Shown here one piece after another: positions 37,630-46,950 of a DNA stretch of 64,000 nt. The notes beneath the pieces are model-generated. The model made no database searches. It had not been told where the DNA came from and saw only the letters and a list, made by a program, of their open reading frames with translations. The DNA is from Nageia nagi (Eukaryota; Pinophyta): the NCBI GenBank assembly GCA_050084985.1, contig JBITNC010000001.1, forward strand, positions 98,518,001 to 98,582,000, in the 5' to 3' direction. The translations under genes and the position numbers were made by a program. Numbering within the stretch: the stretch's first letter is position 1; the number at the start of each line of letters is the position of its first letter.

Positions 37630-38335
37630 AGGGGGGTTCAAACGACGCGTAGCGCGCGAATACGCCTCCCGCCCGCCTCCTCCTCCTCCTCGCGCGCCAC
37701 GAGCCGCTCCTCCCGCCCCCGTTTCCTCCCGTCTGCTGGCCTGCGCCTGCCTGCCGGCTCTCTCCCGCGATGCTTGCTCTGGGTGCCACAGATGACCCGC
37801 TCCTTGCAACAAACACTGACTGGCCTCCACTGCTCGCTGGATATCCCTACATTGGCTCCATTGCCGATGTGCACGCGCTTGTTTCACAGATGCACGATGC
37901 AGCCTCCTTCCTCCCCATATCGCAGGCTATGCCCACCACAGCTACTACGTCTGTGCTTGTTTTCCCATGCTGCCTGGTCTGCGTGCGACCTCTCCTCCCC
38001 TTCTCGCCTCCAACGTGATCCAACCCAACTCATCTCGATGGCCCCTGATTCGTCCGCAATGCGGGGCAGCTGAGACCCTTGCTCGGAGGCTATGATGCTC
38101 AGTCTCTTCTGGCGTGCTATGATCGCAGGATATCCACCCTCTCCCGGCCGCCCTGCTCGCGACTTGGCTGGTCAACTACCTGCCTGGCCACCCTACGCGG
38201 CCTCCGCCCGCCACTTCTCACGCGCCCTCCACCTACTCTCCAAGCCGACTTTGGCCCATAGGAGACATTGGCCTCCTCCTGCCACCTCTGCCCCGCTGCT
38301 CCACCACCCTGAGGCTTACACTTGGCCCCTTCACA
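37630..38335. other. GC-rich, CpG-rich island inside the Copia-3 leader
   Basis: About 700 bases with strikingly high GC and many CpG, unlike anything else in the window, opening gacgcgtagcgcgcgaatacgcc. It stays open in several frames on both strands: 37546-38073, 37770-38018 and 38092-38469 plus, and 37609-37887 minus. The codon choice reflects composition, and none of the predicted peptides (Pro/Ser/Leu/Arg rich) resembles a known family. It could be a captured host fragment, for example a promoter-proximal CpG island or first exon, or a structured leader. Confidence 0.75.
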
Positions 38336-39592
38336 TTTTTTTGTCAACTTTAGTTGTTGAGCCTTCATTTTTTACCCACTACATATTTACTTTGATTTTT
38401 TTTTTTTTTTTAAAACAAGAAGAGGGGGAGTCATATTTTAACACTACAAAGCATTTAATTGTTTATTGACTTAGGAGTATTTTTTTTTTGTGCTTAAAGT
38501 TGGCGACGCATTAAAAATTGGGGTATGGGTATCCTATTACAACTTGCACACTTATTCTTCTTAGGCCTTTTTTACTTCCTTGCTTACAAGTCAATTGCTC
38601 CCATTAAATGCACTTAGGAGTACTTAGCCTATTTCTAATATTCTACTCAACCTTGCATGTTTAATTTAAGTGCATATGCAATCTCTAAGCATAAAGGGAT
38701 ACAACTTTAAGTAAAAAGGGGGGAATTAGTATAAATTTTACTTAAATTTTATCTAGATGTTGCATGCTAGACTTATGATGCATGTATCTTTATCTTGTTT
38801 GAAGAATATGCTTAGGACTTAAATTTTTAATGCATGATGCATGCTTACTTAAATTTTTAAGTAATGAAACAATGCATGTTATGAATTAAATACTAAGTAG
38901 GACTTAGTTCTTTGTTTAATTCATTAAGTGCTTAAAAAAATTGAGAAAATATGAACAATGTAAAAGTCCTTTAGGGGTTAGTACAAAACCCATTGGACTC
39001 AATTTTTGGCCTCTTAAGGTTTCAAGTTCGTGTGGATGGAGTATTTTTCACTTTACTTTATATTTTTTGCACATTTGCTTATACTTGCAATATGCAAAAA
39101 TTTGAAAAGTAACCCCTAAAATGAATACATTCGCACGTATTTTCCACAACATGACTTGTTTGGGGAGCCATGAGGTGAGGACAGGGCAGACTGGAGCCCT
39201 TTTAGTCCGAAGAACCGAGTAGTGGTAAGTCCGTCTTAATTGCCCCTAAGACCTCTGTTGGATTGGACATAACTCTATTAGGTGGAAAGGCATGTGTGTA
39301 GTGATACCACATGTCCGCACGTCCATTCAGGGATTATCCTGATAACCTAGGACGAAAACTAAAAACCTTAATCAAGATAATTAAAATGGCCGGTCCAAGA
39401 TACGTCGGATCCTTGGAAAATAGTAGGTACTTCTCCTTGTGAGAGTATATCACTGACCAAGGTGAACTGGTTGAGGACTGGTAGTACCTGGGCTCCACCT
39501 TGCGGGCATCCAGGTGAAGGTCTAATTCTATACAAGAAAACAACCCCAACTTTATGGATCGTGGTTAATAAGTTTGCACATGTGGGACATGT

Positions 39593-42500
39593 TTGCTTAT
39601 TAGATGTTTTATATGTATAGATGGAAAAATTGTAAAAGTTTACATTCTTATTGCATATTTATTTGTTTTTGTAGCAATGGTTGAAACCTTCGTTCCCAAG
39701 CACATACTCGATGGTTCCAACTTTAGAATATGGGAACCTCGTATGAAAGCCGAGTTACAAGCAAGGAAGCTATGGCAGACAGTTAGTGAAGACGTGGTTG
39801 CTCCTACCGATGAGAAGGCTTTTGAAGTATACAACTCAAAAAATGAGTTAGCAACTTCCATGATTTACCGTGCAGTTTCAAATGATGTCCTTCTCATGAT
39901 TTCTTCATCAACTTCAGCAAAGGAAGCTTGGGATAGGTTAAAGAAAATTTACCTTGGGTCCAAATTTTCAAGGAGGTTTACCATTCTACAAAAATTGTTG
40001 CAGTATCGACAAAGTGAAGATGAAAGTGCCTCCATCTACTTAAACAAAATCATTGACCTCAGGACACAACTGGTTGGTTGTGGGTGCAACTGGATCAATG
40101 ATGAGTTCATGGTCTTCATCATTCTTCAAAGCCTTACTACAAAGTTCAGCAACTTTGTCACAGTTATGGAAACAAGGCTCGATGATGAAGAAGATGTCAT
40201 CTCACTTGATAACCTTTCTAGACTTCTTCTGAAGCATGAGGAAACTTTGAACAAGAAAATGTTGAACCTTTCTCCAAAGGACCATAGCATTGCTCTAGGA
40301 GCAACCAAAACTCCTTTCAAGAAAAAGTTCAAACATTACAAATTCAAAGACAACAAGTCCTCATCTACCTTCAGGAAGTATGACAAAAAGGGCAACAACA
40401 ACAATCATGGCAACTACAGGGAAAGGAATGACAAAGCTGGATCAAGCAATCCAACACCTCAGGAAAAGTTTGATGGAAATTGTAACTTTTGTGGTATCTT
40501 TGGGCACAAAGAGTATGATTGTCGCAAAAAGAAATTTGCTCAAAAAGGAAAGGGAAATGCAAATGTGAGAAATTTCAATAATAGAAAGAAGAACAAGCAT
40601 GCTGCTTCTGTTGCCTACTACTCAATGACTCAAACTATTTCAAATGATTGGATTGTTGATTCAGGATGCACTAATCACGTGTTATGAAAAGAATAAGTTT
40701 GAAAACTTTAATAAGTACAAAAAGGATGCAGTTGTGATAGGTGATAATACAGTCCTTGATGTTCACGGAATAGGGAGTGTGAAGATTCATGGAAAGACTC
40801 TTGATAATGTCTTTTATGTGCCTAAACTAAGGATGAATCTCATCTCTGTGATTTAGATTACAAGGAAAGGATGCTCATTTGAGTTTACCTCACACTCTTG
40901 GTGTGTTAAGAAAGGACTTGCCACCTTGATGAAAGGATCAGTAAAGGATGACCTTTATATTGTGGATCAAGTACCTTCAAAGATTTGTCTTGCTGCAAAT
41001 GTTTGTTCAAAAGGTAATCTTTGGCATCAACGATTAGGGCAACTTAACCACAAGAGTATTCAAGATATGAAAACTCAAGCACTTGTGGAAGGTTTACCTA
41101 ATATTTCACCCACAATTGGTCTTTGTGAAAGGTGCATTCTAGGAAAGATGCATAGGCAAAAGTTTGAAAAAGATAAGGCAACTCGGGCTACTTGTCCTCT
41201 TCAGCTTGTGCATTCAGATTTGATGGGTCCTTTTCAGACTAAGTCACTAGGTGGAGCTTCTTATGTTCTGACCTTCATTGATGACTTCAGTAGGATGACA
41301 TTTGGTTATCTACTTGAGCACAAGGATCAAACTTTTGACAGGTTTCAAGACTTCAAGGCACTTGTTGAAAATCAAACTGATTTTAAGATCAAAATGCTGA
41401 GATCTGACAATGGGGGTGAATATAATAGCAATGAGTTTAACGACTATTGTGTTAAACACGGGATTAAGCGACAATTCACAATCCCTTACACCCCTCAGCA
41501 AAATGGAGTTGCTGAAAGGAAGAATCGCACCATTATGGAAATGGCAAGATGCATGTTGGGTAACCTTCCTAGTTTCTTATGGGGAGAAGCTGTTCACACT
41601 GCTATTCACACCCTAAATAGGTGTCCTACTAAGGCAGTTGAAGGTGAAACTTCATATGAAGCATGGACAGGAAAGAAACCTAACCTCTCACACTTCAGGG
41701 TCTTCGGTTGTGATGCATTTGCCTTCATTACCTCAGAGAAAAGAAAGAAGCTAGATAAACGATCAAAAAAATGCATCTTTGTGGGGTATGATAATCAGCA
41801 TAGAGGTTACAGGCTCTACTCTTCATCCCATAAAATAGTCTTTGTTTCTAGGATGTTAAGTTCAATGAACTTTCTGAGTATACGACTTCTAATGCTGAAG
41901 TGTCTGATACAAATGATTCTTCGCCTGCATCTAACTGGTTGGATGATCATGTAGAGAAGTCACCACAAGAGCAAAATTCTCCAGCACAGAGAATTACAAG
42001 AAGTATGACCTTGAATAAATCCTTATTTGCCAAAATTGATAATATGCATGAGCCATCAACCTTCAAAGAAGCTTCCAAGCAAGAGTGTTGGATGGAAGCT
42101 ATGAAAGTTGAGTATGAGGCTCTCATGAAAAATGAAACTTGGGATTTGGTTCCTTATCCCAATGAGAAAAATATAATTGGCAATAAATGGATATACAAGG
42201 TCAAGTACAATTCTGATGGAAAAATTGAAAAATACAAGGCAAGATTAGTAGCCAAAGGATTCGCTCAGAAATATGGTATTGATTATGAGGAAACCTTTGC
42301 TCCTGTAGTCAAGATGCCTACTGTCAGAATAATTCTTGCTCTTTCTGCAGCTCAAGGATGGAAAGCTTTTCAACTTGATGTCAAGAGTGCATTTCTCAAT
42401 GGTGACTTGGATGTTGAAATCTACATGAATCAACCAGAAGGATTTATTCCAGAAGGAAAAGAGTCTCTTGTGTGCAAACTAAAGAAGTCTTTGTATGGAC

Positions 42501-43597
42501 TTAAGCAAGCACCTAGAGCATGGTACAAGAAAATTTCAGGATTCTTTGCAGATATTGGTTTTTCCAAATGCTTCTCAGATTCAGATCTATATGTACTCAA
42601 TCAAGGAAAAGACGTGGTCATAATTCTCCTTTATGTGGATGATCTTCTCATAACAGGCAATAATATTGAAATCATCCAAGAGTGCATCTCCAAACTCAAG
42701 GCAACATTTGAAATGACTGATCTAGGTCTATTGCATTACTATCTTGGGATGCAAGTGTACCAACACAAAGATTGTACTTATCTTAGTCAATCTAAGTATA
42801 TATCAGACATCTTGCAAAAGTTTGGAATGGAGGAGTGTAAATATGCTGCAATACCTGTTTCTCCTGGAATCGTTGTATCACTGAGCTCAGATTCTCAGTT
42901 GGCTGATGCTACAGCTTATAGACAATTGATTGGTAGTCTTCTATATCTGACTATCTCTCGTCTTGATATTGCCTTTGCAGTGAATCTGATGGCACGATTC
43001 ATGCAAACACCATATGTTGAACACCTCAATGCTGTTAAGCAAATCTTGAGGTATGTCGCAGGGACAAAGGATCTTGCTCTTAAGTATTCCAAAGTGCCCT
43101 CAATTGTTCTCTCAGGGTTCTCAGATTTTGATTATGGGGGAGATAGAGATGACAGAAAATCAACCTCTGCATATGTGTTTAGCATTGGTTCAGGTGCTAT
43201 CTCTTGGGCTTCCAAGAAGCAACCTACTGTGACTCTTTCTACCACTGAAGCCGAATATCGAGCCATGTCTGTTGCCGCCCAAGAAGCTATTTGGCTAAGA
43301 CATCTTCTGAACGAAATTGGGTATACGCAAAATGGCCCATCTCTTATTTCGTCAGACAATCAATCGGCTATCTCTTTGGCTAAGAATCCTGTGTTCCATC
43401 AGCGAACCAAACATGTAGAAATCCAAGCTCATTTTATCAGGGAGAAGGTTCTAGATGACATCATACGCTTGCTGTATTGTCCATCTACTGAAAACTCCGC
43501 TGATTTGTTCACCAAGCCCCTTCTTGAAGCTCAGTTCTGCAAGCTTAGGGATTCTCTCGGGTTGGTGAAGTTGCCCTCAAGGGGGAGTGAAGTTTAA
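39593..43597 (+). pseudogene. Copia-3 Gag-Pol polyprotein, nearly complete but broken
   Basis: Copia polyprotein that would form the particle and copy the element. The likely start is ATG 39677 (MVETFVPKHILDGSNF), not the upstream in-frame ATG at 39593. Gag has a UBN2-type region and the knuckle CX2CX4HX4C near 40480. Protease shows DWIVDSGCTNH near 40645. The pre-integrase zinc finger (LWHQRLGQLN, CERC) is near 41020-41130. Integrase has D near 41217, D near 41406 and E in NGVAERKN near 41515. RT shows FQLDVKSAFLNGD near 42370 and an intact YVDDLLITG near 42633. RNase H has TEAEY near 43250 and DNQSA near 43362; its first block reads SDFDYGGD. Breaks: a frame shift near 40680 after the protease motif, an in-frame TAG at 40854, and a one-base loss near 41855 after integrase. 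All domains are otherwise well kept, so it decayed recently. Confidence 0.95.
43579..43587 (+). other. polypurine tract-like AAGGGGGAG
   Basis: Overlaps the last codons of the polyprotein. In Copia elements such a tract normally touches the 3' LTR, but here the next LTR starts 811 bases later and points the other way. Confidence 0.6.
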
Positions 43598-43656
43598 ACT
43601 TTTGTTAGTGATGACAACTTCACCTCTAAGAGGCCTTTTTTGATTGTACATTCTAG

Positions 43657-43934
43657 ACCTCCGTGGTAAGTTTGCTCTGCGTGACAAACTTGTTGTACAA
43701 TTGTTGTTATAGAGTGTTGATTATTTTATACCTCAGTGGTAAGTTTGCTCTGCGTGACAAACTTGTTGTACATTTTATACCTCCGTGGTGAGTTTGCTCT
43801 GCGTGACAAACTTATTGTACAAGTTTTGAGCATATAATTAATATACCTCCGTGGTAAGTTCGCTCTGCGTGATGAACTTGTTGTACATTCTATACCTCCG
43901 TGGTGAGTTTGCTCTGCGTGAGAAACTCGTACAA
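43657..43934 (+). repeat. five-copy hairpin array in the Copia-3 3' region
   Basis: Five units of about 43 bases: 43657-43699, 43730-43771, 43779-43820, 43844-43887, 43893-43934. Each reads acctccgtggt, a 7-base arm, the loop CTCTGCGTGA, a complementary arm, then ttgttgtac. The hairpins are at 43668-43691, 43741-43764, 43790-43813, 43856-43879 and 43905-43928. The ten-base loop is identical in all five. Stem changes are compensated: copy 4 has AAGTTC with GAACTT instead of AAGTTT with AAACTT, and copy 5 has GAGTTT with AAACTC. Start-to-start spacing is 49 bases within the pairs 2-3 and 4-5 and 66 to 73 otherwise. Each left arm also continues a splice-donor-like GGTAAGTTT or GGTGAGTTT. The role is unknown; an RNA structure in the transcript's 3' end is the simplest reading. 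Confidence 0.9.
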
Positions 43935-44398
43935 TTTTTATGCTCTATTTTAAAATCAACACATGTCTATATACAACAGGTGACTATGAGTGATGGCTTG
44001 GCATCTCCGTGATGGCTTATAGTGCACCATTGATCAGTTATTTGTAAGATGGCATTATTTGATTCTCTTATTTGAATATATGATGCATCTAACTGATTTT
44101 GTTCATGAGTTGCTTGTAGCATGCAGGATCTTCTTCAGAAATGCAGGTTACTCACCTTGTGAAAGCAAGCTCATGGAGACTCACATGTCAGCTTAAAGTT
44201 GATCGACTACTATGTACAGTGAAACCAGTTGTGGTTAATGATTGTATTGTAAACCATTTTTTGTCAAATGGTAATGTAGTGAGTCTCATACTAGTTCTCA
44301 AAAAGATTCTCAAATATGTAAAAGTTCTCATCTCCACTTGTATCTCTATGGAAGAGAACTCTCTCTTACTCTCTCTCTTCTCTCTTCTACGCTCTAAT
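43935..44398 (+). other. Copia-3 3' region beyond the hairpin array
   Basis: Non-coding. It has a short direct repeat (gtgatggctt at 43992 and 44011) and ends in a pyrimidine-rich stretch with ctctctctt runs at 44357-44390, right before the inverted LTR. No purine tract lies next to the LTR, as would be needed for normal plus-strand priming. An 86-codon frame at 44141-44401 has no family resemblance. Confidence 0.6.
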
Positions 44399-44908
44399 TG
44401 AAGGATTTGAACTAGATCTAAACAAATCCTCTAGGACCTTAGACTAGGAAACTCAAGTGTACACAAGATAACATAATCACTCAAGATAACACATCTATAA
44501 TTCTAAGAACATCATTCACATAATATGACACCAATATAATGTGGTTCCTCCCTCCTTGGGAGTACATCCACAACTAGTTCTCTTATTCTCTTGATATGTC
44601 TCTCTTACAACTATTCTCTAGCTCTCTCCTACACAACCAAGTAGAGTAATCTTACTCCTAGACTTAGATATGTTACAAGAGGAGAGGCCCTCTATTTATA
44701 GCTTTAGAGCACCTCCCTAACCTTCCTTTAACCCAAGGGTAAGGTTAGGGTTACATTAAATGTATCACCAAACTTCAACCTACCAACTAACCACTTTGGT
44801 AAAGTCAAAGTCTACATATTAAATAATTCTATTAATCTCTTAAGGTATCTACATACCCTTAAGTGATTAATTGAATTTACAAGGAGTTTAGATATTCACA
44901 ATATTTCA
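44399..44908 (-). mobile_element. Copia-3 distal LTR in inverted orientation (510 bp)
   Basis: Exact reverse complement of 36267-36776 except for one base (44513). Both are 510 bases long and bounded by TG and CA. A normal 3' LTR would be a direct repeat. The right flank (ttaca, then LTR-X) and left flank (acaac before 36267) do not form a clean 5-bp target duplication. Confidence 0.95.
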
Positions 44909-45850
44909 TTACAAATTCTAACAACAACCACACCCTACCAGATCTATGGATGCCACACTGAAGGGCTTCCTCACCTGCTAGCTCCCAACGAATAGAACAA
45001 ATGCAATTCTGGAATACCATCGGATGGATTCTAGGGCAACCTCACAACACGAACATTCACCTCAACCACTAGTCACAAGGTGTTCTAAGCCTCTTGAACT
45101 CTTCTTGGTCTACATGCCCAAGGGTGCTTGACACCACCAAGGCTTGAGAAGCTCCAAAGAGTTGAAGGGGTGCAATATCAAAATCGGTATATCCCTGTAA
45201 TGAGGCTCCAACGCCTTATATAACACATCACTAAATATGGATCTCACCTGAAATTCATCCCCCAACCTCCCTCATCCAACGGTAGTCTTTTGGAGGTTCC
45301 AAAATGGCCAATGTGGGTACCTACGGATCATGCATCCCCAAGGTGGGTGTCTAAGAGCCATAAATGCTAACGTGGCGTCTAGAGTGCCACGCATGCCTAA
45401 TGTGGGTCTAGGAATCGTGTGGGTGCTTAGGTGTCATCATGGGCCAACGTGAGGGTCTAGAGAGCAACGCATGCCTAACGTGGATCTAGGAGTCATGCAT
45501 GGGTGCTTAGGTGTCATCATGGGCCAACGTGGGGGTCAAGGAGTCTCCCCAAGGCTGGTGCAAGTGTCCAAGACCAACGTTGGGCTCTAAGTGCTTAATA
45601 TGCCATCCTAGATGTTACATGAGGCTTGGGATTCCTACAATCATTTTGAGAATCTCCAAAGGCATAAATAATAATAAAATAACTCATCCTAAGCTTGGGA
45701 GGAAACATCCCTCTTTGGGGCTCACAATGTGGGTCCAATGGACCATTATATTTCTATCCCAAGTAACTAATAATGCATAAATAACAATATTTACAAAGGG
45801 AACACCTAGGATCCCAAATTTATTCATTTTTGCTTAAAAGGCATCTTACA
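44909..45850 (-). mobile_element. LTR-X copy A, part 2
   Basis: Continues LTR-X after the Copia insertion; 44925-45080 aligns without gaps to 49560-49760 of copy B. On the minus strand the LTR starts TGTAAGATGCC at 45850, and its TATA box (TATATAAGG) lies near 45220. A tandem pair of about 78 bases inside it (45393-45470 and 45471-45550) shares gcatgcctaa-gtgg-tctagga and gtgcttaggtgtcatcatgggccaacgtg. No coding sequence of its own element adjoins, so it is probably a solo LTR. Confidence 0.8.
45393..45550. repeat. two tandem ~78-bp units inside LTR-X copy A
   Basis: 45393-45470 and 45471-45550 share long identical runs, including gggtgcttaggtgtcatcat. They lie upstream of the LTR-X TATA box on the minus strand, where LTR enhancer repeats usually sit. 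Confidence 0.85.
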
Positions 45851-45919
45851 TTACCAAACATTGAATTTGAATTTTGTGTCGCATTTCAATTTGATAAATT
45901 TTTCAGGTATTATGGACAC

Positions 45920-46240
45920 TTTGAGATGAGTGAGTATTATAAATTTTGCTAAATTTATCCTACTATTTTCACCATGTGTATTGTAAGTATAGTTGATTTC
46001 ATCAAAGTTTCAAATTCAAACTCTTCTCATCATGGATATTTTCATCTTTATAATTAAGTAAGGATTATAAATTTAATGGATTTCATTCAACTATTTTCAT
46101 CTTGAGTATTTTTAGTTTCAAACTGTTTTCATCATAATTATTTTGTTATTCTGAATTGAGCAAGTACTATAAATTTAACTAATTTCATCCATTTGTTTTC
46201 ATCATGAGTATTATTGATCAAAAAGTTGAGTATTATCTAT
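45920..46240. repeat. three degenerate ~100-bp tandem units
   Basis: Units begin near 45925, 46050 and 46150. Each has a-t(g/a)ag(t/c)-a(a/g)(g/t)a(t/c)tataaattt, then atttcatcca-t-(a/g)tttt, and then catca/ttga gtatt. They are about 70 to 75 percent alike. No gene is seen from 45851 to 46310. Confidence 0.6.
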
Positions 46241-46309
46241 TTCTTTTTTTTATATTTTAAAGCAAAAAATTAAAAAAGAAGTCTACGAAAATGGTTTACA
46301 TTTCGACAT

Positions 46310-46470
46310 GATTTTAGCCTTCTCATTTGACATGGCTAAGCCTTGTTGTTTGATAGGCAATTGCCTTATCATTCGGCCTTGTGAAGCGACATGGCCTTGG
46401 CCTTGTCAAGCAACATGGCCTTCCCCTTGTTGTTCAACATGGCATTATCCTTGTCGTTCAACATTGATAT
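46310..46470 (-). repeat. second NDKA-type array (minus strand)
   Basis: On the minus strand the sequence repeats atgttgaacgacaagg / aacaacaagg / cttgacaaggccaaggccatg, matching the array at 32150-32310 in unit, order and core. It is interrupted as a reading frame by at least one stop. It therefore marks a second copy of the same dispersed element. Confidence 0.75.
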
Positions 46471-46868
46471 AATGCCACCACAATTGTCTTATCCATACAC
46501 AAGTGGAATGGCTTGTCCATACAATTATCACTCATAAACGCCTCCTTGTTTGTCGTGTCACATTTCTGAATGATAGCTCATGCATGCAAAATTAATGACA
46601 CCACATCTATAAATAGGTAAACCAACTTCACTTCTTTTCATTTCAAAGACTTCTTGTTCTCTAGTTTTCCTACATCGTCTCAATATTTGACAATTTTAGC
46701 CATGTGCGAAGTGTTTCGGAAGGAATTTCAAAAACATGTTGGAAATGTTTGGTTTTCATCACTAATTTCAACTCACTAATTATTATTTAGACTTTGAATT
46801 CCTCTCTCCAACATGAAAGGATACTTTGCAACCATCTCCTCCCCGTTCTCTTTGAAACTTTGAAGACT
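46471..46868. other. no gene; possible LTR-type promoter
   Basis: A TATAAATA at 46608-46615 (plus strand) is followed by a cttcttttcatttcaaagacttcttgttctc leader-like stretch. Together these resemble an LTR promoter, but no element body is recognisable downstream. Confidence 0.35.
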
Positions 46869-46950
46869 TGTAACAAGAAAGTAAATGATTTTGTTTATGA
46901 TGTATATTCTGTAACAAGAAGGTAAATGATTTTGTTTATGATGTATATTC
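46869..46950. repeat. 41-bp tandem duplication
   Basis: 46869-46909 and 46910-46950 are identical except for one base (a/g at unit position 12). Recent slippage or duplication in non-coding DNA. Confidence 0.95.

Larger units (their letters stand above)
36777..39676 (+). other. Copia-3 leader with a likely intron
   Basis: The 2.9 kb between the LTR and the Gag start is very long for an untranslated leader. A strong 5' splice site (GGTGAG/GTAAAT) is at 36881 and a pyrimidine-rich 3' splice site (TTTGTTTTTGTAG) ends at 39674, two bases before the Gag ATG at 39677. Splicing would leave a leader exon of 104 bases that contains no ATG, against dozens of ATGs in the unspliced form. The candidate intron holds an AT-repeat tract and a GC-rich island. 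Splicing is inferred from sequence only. Confidence 0.55.

Noticed and set aside
37546-38073. 175-codon open frame over the GC-rich island as a gene
   Set aside because: High GC keeps several frames open on both strands at once, and the peptide is low in complexity without family features. Kept as an island, not as a gene.
43657-43934. Hammerhead or other known self-cleaving ribozyme, or a CRISPR array
   Set aside because: The hammerhead core (CTGATGA with GAAA) is absent, spacing is irregular, and the context is a plant retroelement.
44141-44401. 86-codon frame as an env-like gene of Copia-3
   Set aside because: No signal peptide or membrane segment, no family resemblance, and the frame runs into the inverted LTR.
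35880-45855. ttacc on both sides of LTR-X copy A as a target-site duplication
   Set aside because: The left ttacc lies about 10-15 bases inside sequence that still aligns with LTR-X copy B, so it may be part of the LTR and the match may be chance.
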